Origin: an uncultured Acetatifactor sp.
GTDB taxonomy: Bacteria > Bacillota > Clostridia > Lachnospirales > Lachnospiraceae
Assembly (NCBI GenBank): GCA_910586775.1
Contig: CAJUJN010000037.1
Coordinates: 1 to 39,938 of the forward strand
Direction: 5' to 3'
Length of the DNA: 39,938 nucleotides
This document shows, piece after piece, positions 24,660 to 33,362 of the stretch; within the stretch, counting starts at the first letter, position 1; every line of letters starts with the position of its first letter. The position numbers and the translations under genes are program-made. Under the pieces are notes generated by a model. That model had not been told where the DNA came from, did no database searches, and saw only the letters and a list, made by a program, of their open reading frames with translations.

Positions 24660-24949
24660 AAAATATTACCCCCAAACTGGAACACAAAGTCGAATTGGGA
24701 CTTCGGATATTGGCTTCTCTCTTTTTGCTGTATAATATAATGATCAGGTTACCTCTCTTCACAAATTCTGGCTATCAGCCTTCCGTAACCTCTCCATGGA
24801 TGCTAACTCTTTCCATATTACTATTTTATCAGTAGTATCTCAACCCTATTTTGAAATGCCATGCCTTCTTTTCTCTAATTCTGGCGGCATCCAGATAGAG
24901 GGCTGCCCATATACACCAACACAGACAACCCCACATCTGTAACACCCTT

Positions 24950-27103
24950 CTATTTTTTCCCTTCAAACTCCAACTTGAAATTCACATACCTGTCCCCAGT
25001 ATCCTCCATCACAATCGCTGCATCATAAAGGATCCCTTTCTTTTCGGAATAAAGCCCCTTCATCCTCACCTTCCCATCCCTTAAGAGAGCGGCGGCAACC
25101 GCCTTTGTCAGCTCCTTCCGTTTGCTCTTAAAATAAGGATTCTCCTTCCACAAGGCAAAACCACAGGGCGGTGTCTCCCGATAACCGGAACAGTAAAAGC
25201 TCTTCTTCCCTTCATACACAGCCTTCCCGCAGCGGGGACAGTTCCCTATGGCCTCCTTTGCCGGTGCGGACAAGACTCCCTGCACCGTGGTTTCCGTATT
25301 CCGGTAAGACTCCACCAGTTCCTGCACCATCCGGGTGATACCGGCCAGGAAATTCTCCGGGCTCTGCTTTCCCCGCTCCACTTCCTTCAGCGCCGCCTCC
25401 CACTCCGCCGTCAGCCTGGCAGATTTCAGAGTCTCCGGCAACACCTTTATCAGCCCCATGCCCTGGGTAGTTGGGATTAACTGTCTGCCCCTGCGCTCCG
25501 CAAAGCTTCCCTTCACCAGCTTCTCAATGATACCCGCCCGGGTGGCAGGGGTTCCGATTCCCCTGTGCTCCGTTTCCCCTGCTTCCCGAAAGTCTTCCGC
25601 TCCTGCATTCTCCATCGCGCTTAAGAGAAGGTCTTCCGTATAGCGCTTCGGGGGACTTGTGGCCCCACTGCGCACCACAGCGGCCTCCACGATTACAGAC
25701 TGTCCCTCCAAAAGCTCCGGCAGGAGGCCTGCCATCTCCGGCTCCTGTTCCTGTGCCTGTTCCGACTCTTTCCCCGGTTTTACGCTTTTCAGGAAAGCCC
25801 TCTCCACGGCTTTCCATCCCTCCGCCGTCTCCCTTCTGCCCTTCACGGAAAATTCCTCCCCCATGCAGCGCAACGTCACTACTGTGTCCTCATATCCATA
25901 GTTACCGGGGGAGACAGCACATAAAAGCCTTGCCGTCACCAGGGCAAGGACATTCCTCTCCCCTGTAGGAAGTGCCTCCGCACTTTTGCTGTTTACTTCT
26001 CCTGTGGGGAGGATGGCATGGTGATCGCTTACCTTTTTGTTGTCAATAACCTGTCCTGCAGCCGTTTCCCCGGAAAAAGACTTTCCGAAAGGAAAGGCGC
26101 CTGCCACCGTCCGGCAGAGCCCGGGCAGCCCCTCCCCCATGTCCTCCGTCAAATAGCGGGAGTCCGTCCGGGGATAGGTGGCCAGCTTCTTTTCATACAG
26201 GAACTGGAGATAGTCCAGTGTCTGCTGAGCGGTGTAGCCGAAGAACCGGTTGGCCTCCCGCTGCAGGGTAGTAAGATCGTACAGCTTTGGAGGCTTTTCC
26301 GCTTTTTCCTGCCGCCTGGCGGAAAGTATCTCTGCAGGCTTTCCCAGGCAGGACTTCCGCAGCTTCTCTGCGTCTGTTCTGCTTTTGAATCGTCTGCCTG
26401 CCGCCCGGAATGTCCCGCAGTCAAGCTCCACCACATGATACTTCTCTTTCTGAAATCCGGCAATCTCCGTCTCCCGCTCTGCTAAGAGCGCCAGTGTGGG
26501 TGTCACCACCCTGCCGATATTCAGAGTCTTTCCGCCGTAAAGGGTAGTAAAGAGCCTGGTACCGTTGATTCCCACCAACCAGTCCGCTTTGGCACGGCAT
26601 AGCGCCGCTTCATACAGGCTGTCATAGCCCGCCCCGTCCCGCAGATTCTCAAAGCCCGCCCGAATGGCTGAATCTTCCATGGATGAAATCCACAGCCTCC
26701 GGAACGGCTTTCTACAGCCCGCCTGTCCGTAGACCAGACGGAAAATCAGCTCTCCTTCCCGGCCTGCGTCCGTAGCCTCGATGATTTCCGCCACATCCGG
26801 GCGCTCCATCAGTTTCCCCAGGATCTCAAACTGCTTCCTGGTGGCCGGAAACACGGTATACCGCCACTCCCGGGGCAGAATGGGCAGGTCTTCCCTGGCC
26901 CACCTGGAATACCGGGCATCATAGGCATCTGCCGCCGCAAGCCCCACCAGATGCCCCACACACCAACTAACCAGATAGCCGCCTCCCTCCAGATATCCGT
27001 CCCTCCGCTTCCCGGCTCCGATGACCTTCGCCACCGCCTGGGCCACAGAGGGCTTTTCGCAAATCACAAGTTTAAATGTATTTGAATCCTTCATGCTTTC
27101 CAT
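24950..27103 (-). CDS. topB: DNA topoisomerase III
   Basis: This 717-aa type IA topoisomerase is usual in these ICEs, where it is thought to resolve transfer or replication intermediates. The TOPRIM domain has the catalytic Glu in ICEKPSVA (Glu16) and TDAGREGE (111-118). The active-site tyrosine is Tyr310 in LATYPRTDSRYL. The TTLQREANRFFG and GIGTPATRAGIIE motifs of the family are intact. A C-terminal four-Cys zinc-ribbon segment (NCPRCGKAVY, then FYCSGYRETPPCGF) is followed by a domain of about 70 residues. GAGGGGATGTC precedes the ATG at 27103. It is preceded by the small Cys-rich gene, within the same minus-strand operon. Confidence 0.95.
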   Translation of the reverse strand: MESMKDSNTFKLVICEKPSVAQAVAKVIGAGKRRDGYLEGGGYLVSWCVGHLVGLAAADAYDARYSRWAREDLPILPREWRYTVFPATRKQFEILGKLMERPDVAEIIEATDAGREGELIFRLVYGQAGCRKPFRRLWISSMEDSAIRAGFENLRDGAGYDSLYEAALCRAKADWLVGINGTRLFTTLYGGKTLNIGRVVTPTLALLAERETEIAGFQKEKYHVVELDCGTFRAAGRRFKSRTDAEKLRKSCLGKPAEILSARRQEKAEKPPKLYDLTTLQREANRFFGYTAQQTLDYLQFLYEKKLATYPRTDSRYLTEDMGEGLPGLCRTVAGAFPFGKSFSGETAAGQVIDNKKVSDHHAILPTGEVNSKSAEALPTGERNVLALVTARLLCAVSPGNYGYEDTVVTLRCMGEEFSVKGRRETAEGWKAVERAFLKSVKPGKESEQAQEQEPEMAGLLPELLEGQSVIVEAAVVRSGATSPPKRYTEDLLLSAMENAGAEDFREAGETEHRGIGTPATRAGIIEKLVKGSFAERRGRQLIPTTQGMGLIKVLPETLKSARLTAEWEAALKEVERGKQSPENFLAGITRMVQELVESYRNTETTVQGVLSAPAKEAIGNCPRCGKAVYEGKKSFYCSGYRETPPCGFALWKENPYFKSKRKELTKAVAAALLRDGKVRMKGLYSEKKGILYDAAIVMEDTGDRYVNFKLEFEGKK

Positions 27104-27233
27104 GACATCCCCTCTCTTTTTCTTTCCTATACTCTCGGATTCACCGGGGCTTCATTATGCGGCTTTTGCAGATCCGATTTTACAATTTCTCCACCATTTA
27201 CAAGAAAAATCAGATAATACAATCTGCTCTGTG

Positions 27234-27452
27234 TCACACTTCCTTTCTCTGCTGTCCTTCTGCCCTGTTTTTTCTCTTTCCCGGGTAAATCTCCTTCATA
27301 CACACCCCGATGCAGGGTCTGTCCCGCCCATATGGGCATCCGTGGCACCTGTGTCCGGGAGGATATTGAAATACGCTTCCCCTCTCCGGCCTCCCCGGTT
27401 CCGGCTCCTGCCGCATCATGTATTCATAGGGGGAATCCGTAAACCCTGCCAT
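27234..27452 (-). CDS. Small Cys-rich ICE protein
   Basis: This 72-aa protein starts MAGFTDSPYEYMM and carries CHGCPYGRD and CIGVC, a four-Cys pattern probably binding zinc. Small proteins with the same FTDSPYE start and CHGC-C-x3-C pattern occur at this position in related ICEs, to my recollection; the function is unknown. GGGAGGGATAGGAA provides a ribosome binding site that overlaps the DUF4366 stop codon (gap of 3 nt), so translation is coupled. The last 20 residues (RKNRAEGQQRKEV) are basic. Confidence 0.65.
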   Translation of the reverse strand: MAGFTDSPYEYMMRQEPEPGRPERGSVFQYPPGHRCHGCPYGRDRPCIGVCMKEIYPGKRKNRAEGQQRKEV

Positions 27453-27455
27453 TTC

Positions 27456-28376
27456 CTATCCCTCCCACGCGCTGTCGTCCGGGCTGCCAGAAGAGACATC
27501 CTCCGGGTAATCGTCATAAAGCGCGGTATCCTCACCGGAAGCTGCCGTTTCCCCAGGCTCAAGTGTATACTCTTCCGATATATGGCTTTCCGGTGCATTT
27601 CTTTCCGGCTTCTGCCCGTCCCGGTTCCAGGCGGCATCCCTGCCCTCCCTGGCACCGTCTGTCTCGTCCTCGTTCACCTCCTGCTCGTCATTTCCCAACA
27701 GCTCGTCCAGATCCTCCGCGTCATCCAGGTCATGCTTTGGCTTATAGATTTTCAGGTAATATCCTGCGCCTCCCACTGCTACTGCAGCCAGAAGGATGAA
27801 CACAAAAGTGCTGCTTCCACCACCGCTCTCCCCGGCAGGCTTCTTTTCCCCTCCATCCTCCTGTCCCTCTGAATTCCGTACTTCCGCTTCCTTCCCCTTA
27901 CAGCTGTCTGGATTCTCCATGCAGGCCGGGCAGGAGACATCCGCCCACCCTTCCCTGCACCGTTCCTGGCACACGCAAACCTTAATCTCCGGAATGGCGC
28001 TCTCAGCAGCACCATCCTCTCCGCCTTCCGCCAGGGCAAGCAGATCCTGTTCCGTCACAGCATTTAAGAAATATACATTGTCCTCCTCCCTCTGGCTGTC
28101 AATGACCAGGTAGAACACGTTTCCCTCCGGGGTGGTAAACGTATAGAAAACCTTCCCGTCCTCCCCTGTTGCCTCATCCACCACAGTAGCCTGGCCTCCG
28201 GGAGTGAAGGGCACCGGCTCCCTCTCTGCCTCCGGATCGGTGCTGGCGCTTGCCGCCCCGGATGTCTCTTCCACCTCTGTATCCGGACCTCCCTGAGCCT
28301 CCGCCTTTATAGGTACAAAAATAGCGCCAATACACAGCACAAGCGCCAATAGCACATTATAAAATTTATTCTTCAT
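27456..28376 (-). CDS. DUF4366 membrane protein
   Basis: This 306-aa protein of the ICE-specific DUF4366 family has a signal peptide (about 1-28, KNKFYNVLLALVLCIGAIF). The extracytoplasmic domain carries VFYTFTTPEGNVFYLVIDSQ and NVYFLNAVTEQDLLALA, the family signature. A Cys-rich stretch (CVCQERC, CPACMENPDSC) precedes a transmembrane helix near 190-210 (FVFILLAAVAVGGAGYYLKIY), and the tail is very acidic and cytoplasmic. It is probably an accessory component of the mating apparatus at the membrane. GGAAGGAG lies upstream of the ATG, inside the end of the DUF4315 gene, with an 11-nt overlap. Confidence 0.85.
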   Translation of the reverse strand: MKNKFYNVLLALVLCIGAIFVPIKAEAQGGPDTEVEETSGAASASTDPEAEREPVPFTPGGQATVVDEATGEDGKVFYTFTTPEGNVFYLVIDSQREEDNVYFLNAVTEQDLLALAEGGEDGAAESAIPEIKVCVCQERCREGWADVSCPACMENPDSCKGKEAEVRNSEGQEDGGEKKPAGESGGGSSTFVFILLAAVAVGGAGYYLKIYKPKHDLDDAEDLDELLGNDEQEVNEDETDGAREGRDAAWNRDGQKPERNAPESHISEEYTLEPGETAASGEDTALYDDYPEDVSSGSPDDSAWEG

Positions 28377-28647
28377 GCTGTTCTGTCTCCTTCCTTATTA
28401 TGCTGTTCTGCATCTCCTGCGGCATTTCCTTCCCTGCCGCTTCCACCGTTATTTCCTTCATTGCCCGGATTCTCCCCAGAATGTCCCCCAGTTCCTCCGG
28501 GGATGCAGTGATACTGCGCACCGCCTGGATAATCTCCAGATTCTCCTGCTCCGTCAGCTGCCGTTCCAGATCCTTTGCCCTGGCCTGCCATAATGCAGCT
28601 TTCTGCCTGGCTCTCTCCAGTTCTTCCTTAAGCCTTTCTGTTCTCAT
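28366..28647 (-). CDS. DUF4315 family protein
   Basis: This 93-aa protein is entirely helical and charged: a coiled coil (ERLKEELERARQKAALWQAR, KDLERQLTEQENLEII) followed by AVRSITASPEELGDILGRIR, the conserved DUF4315 core. DUF4315 proteins almost always accompany DUF4366 in Clostridia conjugative elements, as here. The function is unknown, but a cytoplasmic scaffold role is plausible. AAGGAGGCGAAGCCGC before the ATG gives a good ribosome binding site, and the gene overlaps both neighbours (20 nt upstream, 11 nt downstream), showing a tight operon. Confidence 0.85.
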   Translation of the reverse strand: MRTERLKEELERARQKAALWQARAKDLERQLTEQENLEIIQAVRSITASPEELGDILGRIRAMKEITVEAAGKEMPQEMQNSIIRKETEQHEE

Positions 28648-29335
28648 GCGGCTTCGCCTCCTTCCCTTTATGCTCTCTGTACCATGCTGCCATAAACGGC
28701 CCCCGCTCCGGAAAAGGCGGCAGAACAGAACCTGTCTGTGTATTCAGAATATGACGGAATCTCTTTACATAAGAAAGCAGCTTCCTATAATAAGCAATAT
28801 TAGCCTGTTGATGCAAGCTGCTTTCCCCAACACCATCCAACTGTCCTTCTCCCCTGTCTGCCCCCTGCATGGATATTTCCTCCTCTGCAAGGCGTTCCAA
28901 CCCGCATAACGTAATATGGTGTTTCAGCAGAAGGCATAATGCCTGTATCTCCGCATCTGCACTGTTGCGCATACCGCCGAGCCGTTCCGGGAAGTCTACA
29001 TCCTTCTTTTCCTCCAACACACCCATAGTTCTCACTGCTTTTCCTGCCCTCAGATAATCCACTCTGTACAGAGTGTCCTTCCCATACAAGTTCCGCCTCT
29101 GAATCTCCCCATCTACATAAGGAAGGAGAATGTCCCTCAGCAGTACCATTTCCCCTCCGTCATGATATAGAAGTGACACTGTTGGGATTCCATCCGGGTT
29201 ATCCGTGTTGGGATAGCCTGTATCCGCCAGAAATTCCAGGAATGCTTTCTCTGCCGGTTCCCTCTTCTCATTGACTATATCTATATGTAACCGCCTCCTT
29301 TCTCTACCGGGCAGCTGTCTGCCCCGGCACATCAT
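28628..29335 (-). CDS. ICE protein of unknown function
   Basis: This frame is up to 235 aa long. I do not recognise a family with confidence; the DIVNEKREPAEKAFLEFLAD start and the PTVSLLYHDGGEMVLLRDIL segment look like a conserved ICE accessory protein. No signal peptide or membrane segment is present. The start is a problem: the best ribosome binding site (AAAGGAGGCGG near 29292) is followed by TTACATATA, with no ATG, GTG or TTG at the right distance. The nearest ATGs (29335, 29332) lie upstream of it with only a weak site. Either the upstream ATG is used, or a rare start (ATA) is used, or the start codon has mutated. It overlaps DUF4315 by 20 nt. Confidence 0.6.
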   Translation of the reverse strand: MMCRGRQLPGRERRRLHIDIVNEKREPAEKAFLEFLADTGYPNTDNPDGIPTVSLLYHDGGEMVLLRDILLPYVDGEIQRRNLYGKDTLYRVDYLRAGKAVRTMGVLEEKKDVDFPERLGGMRNSADAEIQALCLLLKHHITLCGLERLAEEEISMQGADRGEGQLDGVGESSLHQQANIAYYRKLLSYVKRFRHILNTQTGSVLPPFPERGPFMAAWYREHKGKEAKPHENRKA

Positions 29336-29451
29336 TCAGTCTGTTTCAGCTTTCCTTCTCTGCCGCTCTTCCGATACGAAGATTCCAAATCGCCACGCGG
29401 AAGAAGCTCCTAATATCCACATTCTACTTCTGTGCGGCCTCTGGTTGCCTG

Positions 29452-32379
29452 TCACGGCAACCTTCCCCCACAGTAGAAATGTTCTTTCCAGTACCGGCTG
29501 TTTCCAATATCCGCATAGCCTATTGGGTCCCCTGCATGGGCCATCCGTCCCCCGCCCATGTAGATTCCCACATGGCTCACGGGAGTCAGGGAGGAATAAG
29601 TTCCGGTAAAAAACACCAGATCCCCCGGCTTTAAGTCCTCCCAGACTACCGGGGTGCAGAGATTACACAGCCCCTGGGCTGTCTGCCTTCCCACACTCCC
29701 GGCACCTGACTGGTTGATGACCCAGGACACATACCCGGAGCAGTCGAAGGATGTTTCCGGGGAAGAACCTCCCCACACATAAGGACGGCCCATATACCTT
29801 TCCGCCTCCTTTTGCACAGCAGCAAAGGTGCCGTCCCCCATGGGCATCCCGGGGTCTGCCGGAAACTGGGGACTGCCTGCCGCGCTCCCTCCGGCTGTAT
29901 ACCCGCCTCCGCCGTTTTCCACAAAATAAACAGGGTTCAGGTACTCCCCGTCGCGAACCACCTCCAGGTGCAGATGGGAACCGGTGCTGTCCCCCGTATT
30001 CCCCACATAGGCCACAATATCCCCTTTCCTGACCTCCTGTCCGGCACTGACCGCCAGGCTGCTGCAGTGGGCATACCGGGTCTGGTAACCGTCCTCTCCC
30101 GCAATCACAAGGCACAGGCCGTAGCTTCCCGCCTCCCCTGCAGATGCCACCCGCCCGTCCTGAACGGCCTTTATGGGTGTGCCCCATTCGGCACTGATAT
30201 CCACTCCCCTGTGCAAATCCTTTCCACCATGGATAGGATGCACCCGGTAGCCGTAAGAACTGGTGACACTGCCCAGCCAGGGGAAGTCAAAGGGATTCCC
30301 AAAATACTGGCGGCCTCCGTAAGTCTCCATATAGATAGCATACCGCTCCGACTGTTCTCCTGGGGCCAGGCTGCCGGACAGGATTTCCGAGAGCGGACGC
30401 ACCGACAAGACAGTCTTCAGGATGCGCCACTCATATTCCTGTTCTTCCCCTTCTTCATCTATGTAGGTTCTGGTCTCCGTAATTTCTTCCCGCGTAAGCC
30501 TGTACTGCAAATTAAAAAGCCTGTTCAGCTCCGGCTCCACCTGGGCATAAGTAAAGTCATCAAAAACAGCGGACAGGTAGCCCATTAGTTCAAACGGATT
30601 ATGGCCAATTTCACCGATATTGTAGCGGTATTCGTCATAGCCGGGATGGCTCCACTGCGTATTCGCAATATCCAGCTGCAGGTCTGCCTCCAATTCCGTA
30701 TAATGCAGCCCGGCACTGCTGATCTCTCCGTCCTCCGCCAGATAGCAGGCAGACATAAGCGATGAACCCGCCCCGGTTAAAAGGGAAGAGCAGGAGGTAA
30801 ACAGGGAGCCGCACATAGAAAAAAGCAAGACTCCCGCAAGAATGATCCCCGCAGCGGTTCCCCCTGCCTTCTTTTTTACATACTCTGCCGCCTGTTTGAA
30901 CACGCGCCCTGTGGCGGACAGAACCCTGGTGGAACGTCCGGCACCTTTTGACGCTTCCCTGGCCGCAGCCGCGTATTTTCTTTTAATCTTCTGCTTTTGG
31001 ACCCACTTTGCAAGGACTTTCTTCTGCTGCTGGGGATATTCTGCCTGGAGCTTTTTTAGTGCGGCATCCCTTTCCGCCACAATGGCTCGCTTTTCGGCAC
31101 GTTTCATGGCACGGTACGATCTGCTTCGCAGCCGCTCCCTTCCCATGCGGTAGGCACGGCCTTTCGTCCGCTCCATGACAGCCTCCGCCTTATGGGCCGA
31201 CTCCACCCCGGCATTGTCCTGTTCCACCTCCCTGATCTTCTGGTGGAGCTTCCCCACAGCGGCGGACTGAGCTGTATGCACCAGACCTCCCCCTGTACGT
31301 TTCAACAGGGATTCCTCCGGTTTTCCGGATCTGGATTCCGGCTCAAACTGCAGCCGCCCTTTCCTGGCGCTTCTTCTGTTACCGCCGTCTTCCTTTCGGT
31401 TATTCCGCTTTTCTCCCGCATGTCCGAAAGCATCCGCCACTGTCCGAACCCTGACTTTGGTATTTGCCCCACATCTTTCTGCCTTTGGGGACTTTGAAGA
31501 TACCGTCTCATCCTTTTCTCCAGAAGGTTCCTGTTTTAACCGTTCACCCCTCTGTCTCTCCTGTCCCTGGAATCCGGCCTCCGTTCTTCTCACCACCATA
31601 CCTGAATCCTGCGGCAGACTTTCCGATGTGAAATGTTTTTCTCTCCACGCTCTTGCGTTAGCTCTCTGCACCTTCCGCCTGCGCTGTTTTTCCGGCATAG
31701 CCGACACCCGCTGTCTCACAGATTTTGACGGCATATTAGCCACTGCTTCCTCTGTGCTTTCCTCTTCCCTGTCCCTTTGTATCTCTGGATAAGCCAGACC
31801 GGGTTCCCGTCCGTCATCAACAGGCTTTCTGCTGTAGCCACTCCGTACTGGAACATTTTCTGGAATGTTCTCGCTCGGAGTATGAATCAGCATTTTCCCC
31901 TGTTTTCCGTAGGCATAGCGATTTCGGAAACCTGCCATCTCTCGCCTTTCACCTGGAGAAGCCTCCCCACATTCGGGAGTCTCCCGGTTCCGGCTTTGGC
32001 CGCCTCCTTCCATGCCACGGTATTCTGCAGGATCCTTCTCCGTACCCATGCCCTGTATGACAGCTTTCCTGCTCTGTCCCAGCCTGGCAGTCCCCCTGTC
32101 CGGCACCGGCTGATTCGGCTGCATGGTATGTACGATATTGGGCTGTGCGGAACATCGCCCTTCCTGTCTGCCCTCAAAGACATTTCTGTCCTTACGGAGC
32201 AATTCCCTTCCCGCCATGCCTTCTTCCCATTTCTCTTCTCTCTGAACCTGGAAGGAAAAATCTCCGTCCCGCTGGCTGATACCCTGCTCTGTGCCCTTTG
32301 TCAGGTTTTTCTCCCGCAGGCCATCCCGAGTCATCTTCTGTACCATCTTGTCTCGTGCCTTGAATTCCTGCTCCCTCAT
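29452..32379 (-). CDS. Bifunctional peptidoglycan hydrolase (M23 + NlpC/P60), CD1107-like
   Basis: This 975-aa cell-wall hydrolase of Gram-positive conjugation systems opens peptidoglycan for the mating channel. The first 500 residues are highly charged, disordered and presumably cytoplasmic. One transmembrane segment follows (about 508-525, AGIILAGVLLFSMCG), so the rest is outside. A linker domain (AVFDDFTYAQVEPELNRLF) precedes an M23 endopeptidase with His723/Asp727 (HRGVD) and HLHLE (His802, His804). A C-terminal NlpC/P60 domain has Cys880 (DCSGY) and His936 (SHVGIY). All catalytic residues visible are in place. AAGGAGGCGGCAGG precedes the ATG. It matches CwlT/CD1107-type enzymes, though the cytoplasmic tail is long. 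Confidence 0.9.
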   Translation of the reverse strand: MREQEFKARDKMVQKMTRDGLREKNLTKGTEQGISQRDGDFSFQVQREEKWEEGMAGRELLRKDRNVFEGRQEGRCSAQPNIVHTMQPNQPVPDRGTARLGQSRKAVIQGMGTEKDPAEYRGMEGGGQSRNRETPECGEASPGERREMAGFRNRYAYGKQGKMLIHTPSENIPENVPVRSGYSRKPVDDGREPGLAYPEIQRDREEESTEEAVANMPSKSVRQRVSAMPEKQRRRKVQRANARAWREKHFTSESLPQDSGMVVRRTEAGFQGQERQRGERLKQEPSGEKDETVSSKSPKAERCGANTKVRVRTVADAFGHAGEKRNNRKEDGGNRRSARKGRLQFEPESRSGKPEESLLKRTGGGLVHTAQSAAVGKLHQKIREVEQDNAGVESAHKAEAVMERTKGRAYRMGRERLRSRSYRAMKRAEKRAIVAERDAALKKLQAEYPQQQKKVLAKWVQKQKIKRKYAAAAREASKGAGRSTRVLSATGRVFKQAAEYVKKKAGGTAAGIILAGVLLFSMCGSLFTSCSSLLTGAGSSLMSACYLAEDGEISSAGLHYTELEADLQLDIANTQWSHPGYDEYRYNIGEIGHNPFELMGYLSAVFDDFTYAQVEPELNRLFNLQYRLTREEITETRTYIDEEGEEQEYEWRILKTVLSVRPLSEILSGSLAPGEQSERYAIYMETYGGRQYFGNPFDFPWLGSVTSSYGYRVHPIHGGKDLHRGVDISAEWGTPIKAVQDGRVASAGEAGSYGLCLVIAGEDGYQTRYAHCSSLAVSAGQEVRKGDIVAYVGNTGDSTGSHLHLEVVRDGEYLNPVYFVENGGGGYTAGGSAAGSPQFPADPGMPMGDGTFAAVQKEAERYMGRPYVWGGSSPETSFDCSGYVSWVINQSGAGSVGRQTAQGLCNLCTPVVWEDLKPGDLVFFTGTYSSLTPVSHVGIYMGGGRMAHAGDPIGYADIGNSRYWKEHFYCGGRLP

Positions 32380-32412
32380 CCTGCCGCCTCCTTCGGCAGC
32401 GGCATCACTGCC

Positions 32413-32550
32413 TTATTTCCTGTTTCCATCCCGTATCCCTCCTCTCTCCTCCAACTGCCCCACAGCAAAGGACTTGACAGCACCGCTGCTCTGCCCAGGC
32501 TGTTCGGATTCCTGTCTGCCGCCGCTTTCCCCGCTATCCCACTGCGTCAC
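32413..32550 (-). CDS. Possible small GTG-started ORF
   Basis: Between dam and the hydrolase gene the minus strand has an open frame of 45 codons from a GTG at 32550. It contains TQWDSGESGGRQESE and SFAVGQLEERGIRDG. The frame is open further upstream almost to the dam stop. There is no clear ribosome binding site and no recognised family. It could be a short accessory gene or the leftover of one. Confidence 0.25.
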   Translation of the reverse strand: MTQWDSGESGGRQESEQPGQSSGAVKSFAVGQLEERGGIRDGNRK

Positions 32551-32578
32551 CCTGCAAAACTCAGAGTCCCGGTTTCCA

Positions 32579-33328
32579 CTAAAAGTTCTTTATAATTATT
32601 TCCCTATACCCCCTGATGGAGGTGGCCGCAGTCATGTTATTCTGCCGTTCAATGGGAATAATCTGGTAGTCCCGGTACAGCTCCCGGATATAGGGGCAGT
32701 CATTGTAGGTCAGCAGAAACTTTCCCTGCACCCTGTCAAGGCACTCCTTCAGCCGCAGATGGTCTGAAGCCATAAATTCCTCCGCATAATACCCCTTCGT
32801 CTCATAATAAGGAGGATCCGCATAAAACAGCGTTCCTTCCCTGTCATAGAGGGAAAGCAGCTTTTCAAAATCAAGCTGCTCCACTACTACTGTGTTCAAC
32901 CTTTTCCGAAAAAGCGCCAGGCTGTCGATTGTGCTGGAGAAGGAGACCCTCTTTGCGCTGAACTCTCCCATTTTTGCGCCATAGCTGCATTTCACAAGCA
33001 GAAAGAACCGAGCTGCCCTCTGAATATCTGACAGTCCGGGATTCTTCATATCCTCCTTTGCCTGCTCAAACATCTCCCTGGAAACAAGATCCCAGCGCAG
33101 TTCCTCATATAATTCCTCCCCATGGTACTTCACACAGCGGAATAAATTTACCAGGTCATGGTTGATGTCATTATAGACTTCCACCTCCGCATGTCTGTCC
33201 TTTGCAAAAAGGATCCATGCCGCCCCGCCAAATACCTCTACATAGCAGGAGGGCCTCTCCGGAAACTCGGCAAGTATCTGCCTGCGCAGCAGACGCTTTC
33301 CTCCAACCCACTTAATCATGCTGTTCAT
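32579..33328 (-). CDS. dam: Dam-type (D12 class) N6-adenine DNA methyltransferase
   Basis: This 249-aa enzyme methylates adenine in a short DNA site with S-adenosylmethionine. The class alpha (D12) order is clear: the SAM motif EVFGGAAW (31-38), preceded by the IKWVGGKRLL start typical of the family, and the catalytic DPPY (171-174) in LFYADPPYYETKGY. The length is usual. No restriction enzyme gene is adjacent, so it is an orphan, likely to mask the ICE from host restriction or to regulate transfer. GGAGGTAAAAAAGG lies before the ATG. It follows the DUF6674-like gene by 34 nt in the same operon. Confidence 0.93.
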   Translation of the reverse strand: MNSMIKWVGGKRLLRRQILAEFPERPSCYVEVFGGAAWILFAKDRHAEVEVYNDINHDLVNLFRCVKYHGEELYEELRWDLVSREMFEQAKEDMKNPGLSDIQRAARFFLLVKCSYGAKMGEFSAKRVSFSSTIDSLALFRKRLNTVVVEQLDFEKLLSLYDREGTLFYADPPYYETKGYYAEEFMASDHLRLKECLDRVQGKFLLTYNDCPYIRELYRDYQIIPIERQNNMTAATSIRGYREIIIKNF

Positions 33329-33362
33329 CCTTTTTTACCTCCAGATTCTGGCATCCTCCCTG

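Noticed and set aside
24660..24949. TATAAT-like sequences near 24731 as a promoter
   Set aside because: Candidates exist on both strands with poorly spaced -35 boxes, so no assignment is justified; otherwise nothing is seen in this gap.
27127..27348. Minus-strand frame of 73 codons before topB
   Set aside because: It overlaps the better supported Cys-rich gene in another frame and has no ribosome binding site.
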